Shown piece by piece: positions 33,330 through 43,559 of a stretch of 64,000 nt of DNA (position 1 is its first letter; every line of letters starts with the position of its first letter). The DNA is from Trichobilharzia regenti (Eukaryota; Platyhelminthes; Trematoda; Strigeidida; Schistosomatidae). The position numbers and the translations under genes were made by a program. The notes under the pieces were generated by a model, which worked only from the letters and a program-made list of their open reading frames with translations, ran no database searches and was not told where the DNA came from. Location: the NCBI GenBank assembly GCA_944472135.2, contig OX235267.1, positions 16,289,452-16,353,451 on the forward strand. Direction: 5' to 3'.

Positions 33330-33560
33330 ATCATTGGTTCACTGACAGAATTCTTGCCAATTATGCACGTGGTCCTTGGTTGAAGTCTAGTCGACGCACT
33401 CCTTAACTTCGCTTAGCTGATTAGCGGTTAGTAAGCTCAGAAAACAAAACTGAAGGTTGTGTTTGAGGTTAGTTACCAGCCTGATTACATAAAAGTAACA
33501 CCACACCGACTGAAACTACAAGGCCTCAAGCCCTAAGCTAAAACTCGGAAATCAAGGGGG
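33330..33560 (+). mobile_element. tRNA-derived SINE, family A2-like, highly diverged
   Basis: A head remnant (attatgcacgtggtccttggttgaagtc), then cgacgcactccttaacttcgc and a tail ending aagccctaagctaaaactcgg. The order of parts matches family A2. Confidence 0.4.
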
Positions 33561-33959
33561 AAAAGAAAAGTTATACTTGAGAAACTGATGGTTTCAATCT
33601 CCATCTTGCATGGGATAGTGAGTTGTATTCACTGAAGATTCTTTAACAGATATCTAAAATTTCCTCATATTTGACAATTTTCAAGTTAATATCAATCAGT
33701 CTGTGCCTAAATCCGTCTTCAATGTATGGAGTAGTTTTGAGAGGAAACATCAATACACATATTAATCACTGAACGTTGTATGTTTGTCGGTGTCCGATTT
33801 GTAACTTATCCCTACAGCATATCTATATCTCAGTGAGTGATTGTGGTTTGTCTACACACTGAGACAATATCGAGGTATCCGAACGAGATCGTATCATCTT
33901 GAGTGTGTGCATTATGATATAGGGATCATATTCTATGTTTCTGTCGAGCACAAAAAATG

Positions 33960-34215
33960 TTTAATAAATACCTGTTTGCCTCGGGCTGCAGTACCCGGTG
34001 ACATGGGTCCGAATCTCAGAAGGCATATGAGTCCCTTCAAGATTTCTGACGACTGCCAACAAGCACGAAACTTAGGTCAGATAGGACTTTCTGCCGATTG
34101 GATTAAACCATCTAACAACAATTTAGGGTGCATCATGATAGCAAGCCACCTAGTGACAATAGCAGAACTACAAACCTGATGGATAGAGTTCCTTCTGCAC
34201 TGAAAGGAAGAAAAC
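33960..34215 (+). repeat. Repeat family C copy, inner part inverted relative to the other copies
   Basis: The inner part (33985-34125) is in forward orientation, followed by the outer part (34126-34215: gcaagccacctagtgacaatag, gatagagttccttctgcac). In the 10.1 and 51.6 kb copies the inner part lies in the opposite orientation relative to the outer part. Confidence 0.4.
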
Positions 34216-34219
34216 TAGT

Positions 34220-34455
34220 TACCTCTCAATAGTTTACACACAATGATAACTGTTTTGTTATTGGTAATATTTCGAGCAAAATTACTGCCCGTGTTCACAC
34301 CACTGTTGGAATTGTTTTGTTCACAGATTTATGATTTGTACTCATATATATAGTTCATTATTATAATTTCTTTTTTGCTCATTCGTGATTTGTGTGTGTT
34401 CAGAATTATATTTCACGTTTATTCATGTGTTTGTATTTAGAATTAAATTCCAAGT
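34220..34455 (+). repeat. PLE terminal repeat, inverted copy
   Basis: Near-identical to the reverse complement of about 35525-35715 (tttgttattggtaatatttcgagc, cccgtgttcacaccactgttgg). With that copy it flanks the PLE N-terminal coding piece. Confidence 0.6.
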
Positions 34456-34815
34456 TTCAGGATTTCATCATGAGCTGACATCAGTTAGAGAACCATTGGA
34501 AAACCTGGGAGTACTGGACAGCTGTTTCGTCCCAGTTTGGGACTCTTCAGCAGTACGCACCCACCGGGATTCGAACCCAGGACCTTCCGGTTACAAGGCG
34601 AGCTCGTAGACCATTAAGCCACTGGGACCCGATCCAATGGTCCTTGGATTCTAACTTCTGCCAATTCACGACATAGCGCGACCGCTAGCCAATGTCTTCG
34701 GCGAGTATTTGTCCTCACACCCGACCAGCTGCACCCTACTGGTCACGACTTCCCACTGGAACCCAGGTAACTACCTACCTGAATAGGGCCAGTCGCCAGT
34801 GAGCATCTCATCCTG
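34456..34815 (-). mobile_element. HHR-SINE family B, best-preserved full-length copy
   Basis: About 360 bp on the minus strand. The order is leader (caggatgagatgctcactgg, ctggtcgggtgtgaggacaa), tRNA-like head (TGGCTTAATGG A-box-like, GGTTCGAATCC B box), intact ribozyme at 34511-34556, and a tail of the form tctaactgatgtcagctcat then gatgaaatcctg. It lies within a PLE. Confidence 0.7.
34511..34556 (-). ncRNA. Hammerhead ribozyme of SINE family B, all core elements intact
   Basis: The minus strand reads, in order: stem I GTACTG; CUGAAGA; stem II GTCCC, loop AAACT, GGGAC; GAAAC; a very short stem III AGCT; cleavage triplet GUC; and stem I closing CAGTAC. All conserved hammerhead positions are satisfied (CUGANGA, GAAA, NUH). 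Stem III is minimal, as in Sm-alpha ribozymes. Stem I and the loop sequences differ from Sm-alpha. Confidence 0.8.
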
Positions 34816-35425
34816 GAATCATCAAATCCCTACAATCCAAAACTTGAAAACCAATGAGATGCTGTCCAGTACTCCCAGGTTTTAATCTTTTGTTGCTAAT
34901 ATTGAAATTCATCCCTTTCATCAATACGCTTTGCTCTGCTGCTGTTAGCTTTCCGTCTGACAAATTTACGATCCAATTGGTTTCAGTTACTTGTCTGTCA
35001 TTCGGGGTTTTCGCTATCATGAGTTTATTAAATTTTTTTGATTTGTTTCTCCTTTGTTTTTTTGATAAGTGGTTTCTTTTCGTTTTTGTGCAACTTGTAG
35101 TATGCCTTCATACTTTTCCTTTTCAATTGCTCCTTTCAACTTTTCTGTTACTTCATTAATATCTTTCCTTTCGTATAATTCCACGTATGTTTTCTTTGAT
35201 GCATACCACTGAGGCATGTGTGAGCGCAGCATTTGCTTTATCAGTAGATGTCGGTGATTTTAATCTCATGTATACAGGAATAATTCCAATTTTTAGGCAT
35301 CTGATGTTGAAAATTCGATGGTTCATAAATCGAGATTCAGCTTGATATAAATGTGTGAGTTTGTTGGCCAGTCTTGTAATGGGAAGACCGTCAGTTGAAT
35401 TAATATCAGTAAAAAGTTTGAGCAT
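34816..35425 (-). mobile_element. Penelope-like element N-terminal coding fragment
   Basis: Three overlapping minus-strand frames cover the PLE N terminus: LKLFTDINSTDGLPITRLAN, a Lys/Glu-rich stretch (KLKGAIEKEKYEG), then TNWIVNLSDGKLTAAEQSVLMKGMNFNI. The last corresponds to the conserved NLS..LT..E..LL.KGLNF block of PLEs. It is truncated by the family B SINE at its 3' side. Confidence 0.65.
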
Positions 35426-35765
35426 TGTGGATTAGATCAAATAAAGTATAATTATATTCCAATAGTTTGCACACAATGATAAGTTTTGTTATTGGTAATA
35501 TTTCGAGTACAACTATCAACAACTTAGAATATAATTCTGAATACAAAAACATGAATAAGCAAAAAAATAATAATAATGAACTATATATATGAGTACAAAT
35601 CATAAATGTGTGAACAAAACAATTCCAACAGTGGTGTGAACACGGGCAGTAATTTTGCTCGAAATATTACCAATAACAAAACAGTTATCATTGTGTGTAA
35701 ACTATTGAAATATAATTATACTTTATTTGATCTAATCCACAATGCTCAAACTTTTTACTGATATT
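35400..35765. repeat. PLE terminal inverted repeat (palindromic)
   Basis: 35404-35510 and 35650-35765 are reverse complements over about 105 bp (tcagtaaaaagtttgagcattg, ttgttattggtaatatttcgag) with an intervening 140 bases. The unit sits at the 5' side of the PLE N-terminal fragment. Confidence 0.65.
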
Positions 35766-36339
35766 AACACTAGTTGCCACCTAGTCTCGATTTCCAATAA
35801 CGGTAGTAAATAGCGTCAAGTCCGCAAACAGACTTTAGAACAGTGTCCAGCCTAGATAACCAGAGGTGAAAATGAAAATACCAGTAGTTCGTCCTTCGAG
35901 CACCTTGTCAACTTTCGACATCGGGCAGTCCTGTATGATTGATTCATAATGGCACATAGATTTCCACAATATCATACAAAAGACTTCGAGTATACCAATT
36001 TATATATAGCTGAATCATTAACTATTCAGGATATCAAAATCGGACGTCTACGTTCAAAAGCATTATATGCGCTTACTCGCATTACTATGGCTGGAGTGAC
36101 ATTCTTGCCATAATTGTTGGATTTTTTACTCCACTATTATTTTTCTCATGGCTTTAGTGTTACTGCTTTTTTAATAACGTAGACGTGATCATCCGGCTAT
36201 CGATCAAATGAAGTGCTTACTCAGAAGCACTTCGTCCTGTCCTCGTTTATGACTGTGAGACATTGCTATAGTGAATGTGAAAGGTATAAAAAGGCTAGTC
36301 GTTTTTCATTATAAGTGTCTGTGTTTTAGGTTGTATAAT

Positions 36340-36700
36340 GGGGTTAAGAGTCGTGTTAAGTAAGCAGGGAATGTCAATCAATGACGTTGTGAAGGTATAT
36401 CGATTGAGATGGCTAGAGCATAGCGTTACGTATGCCTAACCACAGCCTTCCTTGAGAACAGGCAATGTTAACTTACATGGGATTAGAATGGAATAGCGCT
36501 AGTAGTGGTCAAACAAAAACCTGGTGTCACTCCATGGAATCTATGACAGTCAGTATGAGGTATAGGTTTCTTGGTTGGATTGTCGGGATTCTAAGAGCTC
36601 TTGGCTGGAGATTACTGGTAATTCGGATCAAAATCATTCTCACTGGTACAGATGCATTCAGTCTTTGTGACTTCCGGTATCTATTAGACCTTAAATGTTT
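36340..36700 (+). mobile_element. Second LINE family, 3' fragment
   Basis: The plus strand reads RLRWLEHSVTYA in one frame, and QTKTWCHSMESM and LGWRLLVIRIKIILTGTDAF in others. These match the LINE C-terminal region seen at 31.9 and 58.9 kb. Degenerate. Confidence 0.5.
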
Positions 36701-37089
36701 TATTCATAGTATTATTCCATCTACAGAACATTTCTGCTTATTATCGTTCGTTTGAGTCTCCTTTTTTGTCGTCTTTTGTGTACTGTATTGAGTGTGTGGT
36801 AACTCAAACTGTTGCACTTCTGTGAAAATGTTTGTATTAAGACCATTGTCAGTCACTATTGATAAAAATGTATTTTAGCTAGTTAAAAATGCCACTTAAA
36901 ATTTTTCAAAAGAGTGTTTACTGAGCAAAGAATATTTCTTTTCCAGAACAGTCAGTGAATTAGTGTGCCTCAAATAACATTGAATCAATAATGATAACAT
37001 TAATGGATTACATGTCGATAGGATCAACATAACAATACACTGACTATCACGACTGATCACGACTTCTCAATTGAAAGAGAAGTACTAGG

Positions 37090-37900
37090 CTAGTCAATTC
37101 GAATTATATTTACCAATTCAACTGGGCTTGTGGAGGAGCAATTTATGGATATGAAGATAAAACTTGGGCACTGAGGTAGAGTATAACCCCATTATGAATA
37201 AAAATTCCATTGTGATAAAATCACAAATGTGTGTGAGTACCTTGATGTTATTATGAACAATAATTTCTGCTAGAAACGTCATCAAAATAAAAATTATATC
37301 CACGAAGGAGCGAGTTATGTTCGTCGTTGCTCCAGCAACTTGATTTCACAGACTTGCTCAGGAACACCTGCCAGTATGGCTAAATGAAGATGTAGTGAAA
37401 GGCATCAGTAGCTCGATATTAGAACACCTGGCTCAAAGCGACCAGCCACAAAACCAGTGTTGAAGAGTCCTTCTCCATCAGATATCATATACCAAGTAAA
37501 TTGATAAAAGCATCCAGGTATCGCATACTCAAAACAGCAGAGACAACTATCACGACTCGCCTGAACACAACTACTGCTCTGTGTGTGCCCAGAATAAACA
37601 GGTTCAAATAGCCACTCGCCACCACTGCCCTAGCCGGCCTTCACTGGAGACTATAAATTCATGAATTTGTGTTGTTATTTTTCTTAATTTGTCTGTCTGA
37701 TATTCAGTGAAGTGCAGTGTTCTCTTGATGCTATCGAACTGTAATCCATTGATATTATTATTATTGATTCGATGTTATTCAAACAACACTGTTGTAGTTA
37801 CTATCATTAATTCATTCATTCATCCACTATTATGCATGCAAATAACTGTAGAACCTAATTATGAAGAGCAGGTTATAGATCAGAAGTATATTCTCTCTTC
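37090..37900 (+). mobile_element. Penelope-like element, GIY-YIG end, interrupted by a 167-bp insert
   Basis: TNSTGLVEE/YQFNWACGG begins the GIY-YIG core and is interrupted at 37139. It resumes at 37312 with the same sequence order as the copy at 44155 (cgagttatgttcgtcgttgctcc). A remnant of the downstream hammerhead-like motif (CCTAATTATGAAGAGCAGG) is at about 37852. Confidence 0.6.
37140..37306 (+). mobile_element. Small PLE-terminus-like insertion with GAAACGTC motif
   Basis: A 167-bp unit between two ggagc pentamers (37135-37139 and 37307-37311), inside a PLE coding region that is uninterrupted in the related copy at 44 kb. It contains aaaacttgggcactg near its start and CTAGAAACGTCATC near its end, as do the units at 18.7, 29.5 and 31.2 kb. 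Confidence 0.55.
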
Positions 37901-38829
37901 AGAAACCATTTTTTTGAACACTGCTACAGACCAAATTTACCAACTACCAAAGTATAAATCACATGATAAGGAAGGCTCAAATTCCAAGTCAATAAAATAG
38001 AGAGTGTGAATTAAGAAGCAAGTCGCTACAGTGGTTACCAGGAGATGCAATTACATCTTCATTCATGGAGAATTTAATTAAGTTGACTTTATATTAAAAC
38101 CTGAGCTGAAAGTGAATATTGTCTAGGATGGCTGGACGATGAAAATTTGGCAACTAAATCAACCAGCTCAAACAATACAGATTATTCAAAACTAATTACA
38201 TCGTTTTGCCTTCCATTCATTGCCAAATAGTAAAATTTGCTCATGCTGTTAGTATGAAATCAGTCTTGTTCATCAGTCGACATTAATTAGTTAAGAAAGC
38301 AAAAATTCATGTCCTATTATTATTATAATTATTGTTATGCTTTATATTTAATATTGTTACCGTATAGATTTGAAAAATTCTCAGTAAACCTTTTGCTTGT
38401 TGGTACATTAAGTCTAGATTTTACAACAATGTGTATCTGTTATGTTCTAATCACATTCTGAAGGTTATTGATGTGTTCATATCAGTATATGCCAATAAAT
38501 TCTATAACATCTATAGAATTAGTTATCTGGAATATGACAGGAAGCCTTGCACCTAGATCTCTCTCTCTCTCCTGCTTACTGGTACTAGTACACAAAGGCT
38601 GTTCGCAACTTCGAAAGAAGTTTTATACCTTCAGAGCTTCTAATCTACATCACTCAGTGCTTCATTCAAGATATAATCATTAAACGATTCATACTATGAT
38701 TACATCACAGTTACAATTACACTTTTTAACTAAATTTCAATCTTAATTCAAAGCAAATTTAATGATCCTCATATATCAGCCAAAAATGCAACTAATCCTG
38801 TTCAAACACTATGTTCATAGCAAATACAT

Positions 38830-39020
38830 TTATCTAGAAAGCATGGTTTCAACCACAGAAAGTCGGACAGCACGGATGAACAAGTTAAAGCCAATCATCA
38901 GCCATCAACCTGAAACCAGTCTGGAAATATTCTGCTTCTCTCACTTACTCACTCAGTCAGCCAGCCAGCCTGAAGAACAAGATCCGAATTCTAGTCAACA
39001 CAAATGTCAAGTCAGTCAGT
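38830..39020 (+). mobile_element. RTE LINE 3' fragment
   Basis: Matches the RTE connector (tttatctagaaagcatggtttcaaccacag) down to the CAGT repeat run at about 39007-39022. It is joined directly to a PLE fragment. Confidence 0.5.
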
Positions 39021-39021
39021 C

Positions 39022-39345
39022 AGCCACCGGAGCCATCAGTCGTTCGACGCGCACCCTGTCCAAGAGGATTAAACAACACTATCCAGCAGGGTTGCAAAAA
39101 GATAATAGTGGTGCAATAAGGAGTGCGATTCTTGGACACCTGGTTAACACTGATCATTCCATTGCAACAAACACCCCCTTCTTCAAAGTAATCTAAAGAG
39201 TCAAGAATAACCTATCAAAGGCAATACGGTTTCGTCTTTGTATCGCTGAAGCTCTGGTCATTCATTCATATAGAAAAACCTCAGCTGTGCTTACAAAAGA
39301 GAATTACTCAACCACTTCTACTGTCATGGTAAAAAACTTTTTTTG
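39022..39345 (+). mobile_element. Penelope-like element GIY-YIG C-terminal fragment
   Basis: The reading has GAISRSTRTLSKRIKQHYPAG, then AIRSAILGHLVNTDHSI, FFKVI, and in a shifted frame SKAIRFRLCIAEALVIHSYRK. These are the post-GIY-YIG blocks of the PLEs in this window. Confidence 0.55.
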
Positions 39346-39669
39346 TTTTGATTTGAGTTTTTTGGTTTCGATGACTTTGTTTGTTTGCCTGTTCTTTAAT
39401 TGCTTATGATTTTTGTATTCATTCAGAACTCTTAGGTAATTTCGTATTATCTACTTTGTTCTTATGTGTATCCTGAGTAAAATTAAATCATCAAACTATT
39501 CATATTACTACATAAGTTCTTTTTAACAACTGTTTTGACAACTCATTACCTTTGTTACTATCCTAATTTCATTAACACCCAATTTTCTTGACCGATTTTG
39601 CATTACGTAACTCCAATTACCAATCTTCACCTGTTTGGTTAAAATAACCAAAACCAATTGTAATGAGGC

Positions 39670-39920
39670 AGTAACTCATCGAAGAAGACATGTCGTGCAT
39701 TGGCAGAAGTTAGAATTCAAGAACCATTAGATCGAGTCCCAGTGGCTTAATGGTCTACGAGCTAGCTTGCCTTGTAACCGGAAGGTCCTGGGTTCGAACC
39801 CCGGTGGGTGCGTGCTGATGAGGAGTCCCAAACTGGGACGAAACAGCTGTCCAGTACTCCCAGGTTTTCCAGTGGTTCTCTAACTGATGTCAGCTCATGA
39901 TTAAATCCTCCATGCAATTG
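39670..39920 (+). mobile_element. HHR-SINE family B, 5'-shortened
   Basis: Short leader, tRNA-like head (GGTTCGAACCC), ribozyme at 39811-39857 and the tail (tctaactgatgtcagctcat) ending near 39910. Confidence 0.65.
39811..39857 (+). ncRNA. Hammerhead ribozyme of SINE family B, nearly intact
   Basis: CUGAUGA, stem II GTCCC/GGGAC, GAAAC and GUC followed by CAGTAC are all present. The 5' strand of stem I is damaged (GCGTG instead of GTACTG), and three extra bases (GGA) separate CUGAUGA from stem II. Confidence 0.65.
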
Positions 39921-40449
39921 TAATTTTGTTTGACAAACTTAATGTACACATACATACAAAATAACACATATATGTATTTGCGATTTTACAGCTAAGAGAA
40001 TGTGTATTTCGCATAAATTCTTATGAGTCATGTTCATATTAAGTTCTATTCATACTGATTGTAAACTTCAAATGGATGAATGATCATGTCATGGATGAAA
40101 GTCAGAGAAAAAAGATTTTCGGGGCTGAATTTTAAGTGCATTGTGTGTGTGTGTCAGTGTGTAAGCTAACAAATACGTTTAAATCAGAGAAGAAAGGTTA
40201 GTTAATGCAAGTGTAATGACGCGGGGTAGGGTGATTTCTATGTCCAGAATGGAGGGCAATATCAAAAGGCCGATGTAATGGGGTATTTATCAATTTGCAG
40301 ACTCCATGGTAGATCAGGACAGTAATAGTGCTGGTTGGACCTGTTTGTTTTGCACACAGAGTACCTACTGTTTCAGGCGAATCGCGATAGCGGCCTCTGC
40401 TGTTTGAAGCATTCGGTACCTGGATGCTTTTGAGAATTTATTCATTTTC

Positions 40450-40722
40450 TATAGTTTGGTTTGTAAGGTTTAGTTTTGTTTTTACCAGTTGATCACGGAT
40501 TGATATCAGTTTGAGAACCATTGAAAACTACAGAGTAGTGGACAGCTGTTTCGTCCTAGTTTGGGAATCACTGGCAGTACGCACCCACTGGGGTTCTAAC
40601 CCAGGACCTTCCGGTTACAAGGCAAGCTAGCTCGTATACCATTCAGCCACTGGGACCCGATTCGGTGGCCAGCTGATAAATTCTAACTTCTACCAATTCG
40701 TGATTTAGTGTGACCCGCCAGA
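40450..40722 (-). mobile_element. HHR-SINE family B inserted in PLE
   Basis: The minus strand shows a short leader, the tRNA-like head, a ribozyme remnant (GTACTGCCAGTGATTCCC, TAGGACGAAACAGCTGTCC) and a longer 3' tail with tggtaaaaacaaaac. The CUGANGA box is mutated. Confidence 0.65.
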
Positions 40723-41020
40723 AGATGATGGAGAAGGATTCTTCGATGCTGGCTTTGTGGTCGATCGCTATGAACTAGGCGATTTAATACCGAATTGTTG
40801 ATGGCTTTCACTACACTTTTATGTAGTCACACCATGCAGATGGGTGTTCTCGTGAGAGAAGGAAAACTCAACTTCCTAGAACAACGGCTCCACTATAAGT
40901 GCAGTTGAATTGATAGATACAATCAGAGGTGGCTAGTCTAGTCTAGGTACTTCATCTTTCCGCTGGGGAACCACCATCGGTCGTGTAGAAAATAGGACTT
41001 GTAGTTTGATTGATATTTTT

Positions 41021-41204
41021 GATTTTTGATTACAGCTTGATTCCACACTGTATTTTTGGTACAAGTATGGAATTTTCAGCATGGATATCGGTAGCACAAA
41101 TTTTGCAGGCCGACCATAGATATCATGTGTGCGTCGGCAGGAGATCGAACCTCGGACCATGTGCATGGTCGGCGAGAGTCCTAACCACTGTGCCACCGAC
41201 GTAG
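41021..41204 (-). mobile_element. tRNA-derived SINE, family A1, inserted in PLE
   Basis: A complete A1 layout on the minus strand: head with TGGCACAGTGG and GGTTCGATCTC, then the body, with a tail ending tttttgattacag-complement near 41025. Confidence 0.75.
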
Positions 41205-41659
41205 CATTAAAAATTGTTTGGTCTGTTTTCCTTAAAACCTTCGTAATTATTTCACTTGGTATATCCCCCTTGAATTGCAGTCGTATATAAAGAGGTTTCT
41301 TTTTTACGGATAGTGAATAGTCCTTTTCAAATTTCTTCGTATATATTTCCTGATGAATTTGTCTAGATGGCTATTTTCATTTAGTGCTATATATACAATC
41401 CTAAGTTCATCTTCATTTACCTTTTTTGAGCATATAGCTCTAACCACATGGCTGAGGTTCCTTATTAGATTTCTTTGTATTGGAGAGGAACAAAGCTATG
41501 GAAATGTGTATAACATTGTCCTGTCCATGTGATTTTCCTATGCAAATTTCTCTTTATACTACCATCTGATTTTCTTGTAAGAAAGACATTTAGGAACGCA
41601 ATTCTATTTTATGATTCCTGTTCGCACCTAATTCTCATAGCAGAATGCACTTCACTGAA

Positions 41660-42620
41660 TTCAGTTATTATTGTGTTCCTCTGATATGTATCCACATATA
41701 TATATTTATGTGTGTGTGTATGTTGGTCTCTCTTTCTGTTTGCTTGCTTAGTCTGTGACCATTTCACTTGTATGAACTTGTCTCCTTTATCAATGTATAT
41801 TCCCCTTATATTATATATAATATGAGTGTTCGTTGACAGTCCGTTGCTTGGTGGCATATATCCATATATGGTGGTTTGACATGTCTGCTATATTTCGCTA
41901 TGTATATATGGACCGATACTTCATTATAATTAGCCATTCATGTTAAGACTGTCCAATGATTGTTCACACCTTTGTCTGAACATCATATATATATTTCGTT
42001 CTCACAATTTTGTGACTTACCTACTTTTTGGTGTGATACCACTTTTGCTTCTCCTTGTGTTTGGAAATAGAAGTATCATCGCAAACCTAGTGGTCTTCTG
42101 ATTTCCGCCTTCTTGCGTCAGGACTATTAATTTCTCGACCAGATCTCAATCATTACCAGAGAGAAGGTGTCATGCATATTTAGGCGATAAAATGAGACTT
42201 TTTATAATAAGGTTGTTTATAGGTCCATTTTTCCAGAACGAGAGGGAGCTCATCGTCACCTCGTAAAATAGCGTCATTAAATCGTCAGTTAGACTCTGTT
42301 TATCTGGCCAGTATCACGAAGTCTTCAAGTTTCTCCAAACCCTCGACTTGAAACTTCACATTAAGCACACTGTCTTCTCAGGTCTTATGATCGCAAATTT
42401 CTTCATTGTCCGTCTCTTTTCTTCTTCCTGTCGTTATGATTAATTGCTCTGTTCATAGACATCCTAACCGCCATTCACCATGATTACTAACCTCTAATAA
42501 TTACGTGCCAACAGCACAAATATTAGTGTATCAATTCAAAACTATCTGAGGTAAAAAGATTCTTATATAATTGCTAAAATAACTCATATAATTACTTCAT
42601 ACAGTTGTGAAAACAATCGC
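41660..42620. other. Unassigned stretch
   Basis: TATA-rich sequence at 41690-41990. 42080-42450 resembles a decayed repeat, but no domain could be read on either strand. No exon was supported. Confidence 0.3.
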
Positions 42621-42629
42621 CAAAGCTGG

Positions 42630-42890
42630 ATCCCTGATTGAAATCGGGTAGAAGATGAGTAGAGAATCAGCAGATAGTATTGGAAAGCTGTTTCGTCCCA
42701 GTGTGGAACTCTTCAACTGCACCTAATAGGTTTCGAACTGAAGACCTTCAAGTTACAAGTTAGGACGGAATCCGATAGCCTATAAATTGTAGCTTCTAGT
42801 ACGTCAGCGTATATAGAGGGAGCGACAACTAGTATTGTCGGCGATTATTTGTCCTCACAGCAGATTTAGTGGACCCCATTGATAGGGAAT
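42630..42890 (-). mobile_element. HHR-SINE family B, degenerate
   Basis: The minus strand has a ribozyme remnant (GCAGTTGAAGAGTTCC, CTGGGACGAAACAGC), a head with GGTCTTCAGTTCGAAACC-like B box, and a leader remnant (gaggacaaataatcgcc). Confidence 0.5.
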
Positions 42891-43231
42891 ACTCAGTTTA
42901 CTTATCAAAACCTGAAGGAAAAATAATTATACATACATATATGTATATAACTTGTTTATTATACGCCTTTTAAATTGATTAGTACAAAAATATTAAAGTG
43001 TACTGAGAACAGCGTGTGAATCGATGTAAAATGTGTATCCATTTTGTAAAGTTGGTTATACCTGGACAATTTCTTCTTGACAAAAAGTCACTTTTCACAA
43101 CCAACAGAAAAATAGTTAGGGGAAAAATATCAGCAATAACTATATTGTACAATATGCACGCACGCACGCACGCACACAAACACACACATACAGGCATAAA
43201 ACTAAAGCAAATACACAGAGAGAGAGACCAG

Positions 43232-43525
43232 TTAAGCGTGTTTCTTTGACAACACATTTTGAAATAATTCCATTGGTAAAGGGAATATAATTGTAGAATT
43301 TTGTTCTGTAGCAATTGTTGCTAGGGTTTGTAAATAACGTAATTGTATAGCTGCAGGGGATAGCGTCATTTCTTCAGCAGCTTTTCTTAATGTGGTTGAT
43401 GCATCCAATTCACCTTGAGCTGCTATCACCTTAGCTTTAGCCGCTCGAACTGCTTGAGCTTCAGCAGCCATTGCACGTTGCATATCTTGTGGTAATGAAA
43501 CATCTTTGATTTCAACACGTTCCAC
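43232..43525 (-). CDS. Stomatin-like protein, exon 2 (C-terminal, with stop)
   Basis: Encodes residues 199-295 and the stop. It begins VERVEIKDVSLPQDMQRAMA, continues AEAQAVRAAKAKVIAAQGEL, then LSPAAIQLRYLQTLATIATE and NSTIIFPLPMEL. These are hallmark segments of the SPFH C-terminal helical region in stomatins. The acceptor is TACTACAG and joins exon 1 at ...GDWGIK in phase 0. Only about 40 bases upstream of the acceptor, recognisable PLE sequence begins, so the intron end is formed by an (ATT)n tract and the edge of a PLE. Confidence 0.92.
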   Translation of the reverse strand: MERVEIKDVSLPQDMQRAMAAEAQAVRAAKAKVIAAQGELDASTTLRKAAEEMTLSPAAIQLRYLQTLATIATEQNSTIIFPLPMELFQNVLSKKHA

Positions 43526-43559
43526 CTGTAGTAATAATAATAATAATGATAATGATTCG

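Larger units (their letters stand above)
40255..41650 (-). mobile_element. Penelope-like element interrupted by two SINEs
   Basis: Minus-strand coding, from right to left: FLNVFLTRKSDGSIKRNLHRK (about 41600), the linker region, LFSTRPMVVPQRKDEVPRLD (about 40990-40930), a GIY-YIG remnant, and NKFSKASRYRMLQTAEAA (about 40435). A family B SINE at 40450-40722 and a family A1 SINE at 41021-41204 split it. It is colinear with the plus-strand copy at 43560-44720. Confidence 0.65.

Noticed and set aside
33841..34179. 112-codon plus-strand open frame
   Set aside because: It lies largely in repeat family C and has no conserved coding counterpart in the other copies.
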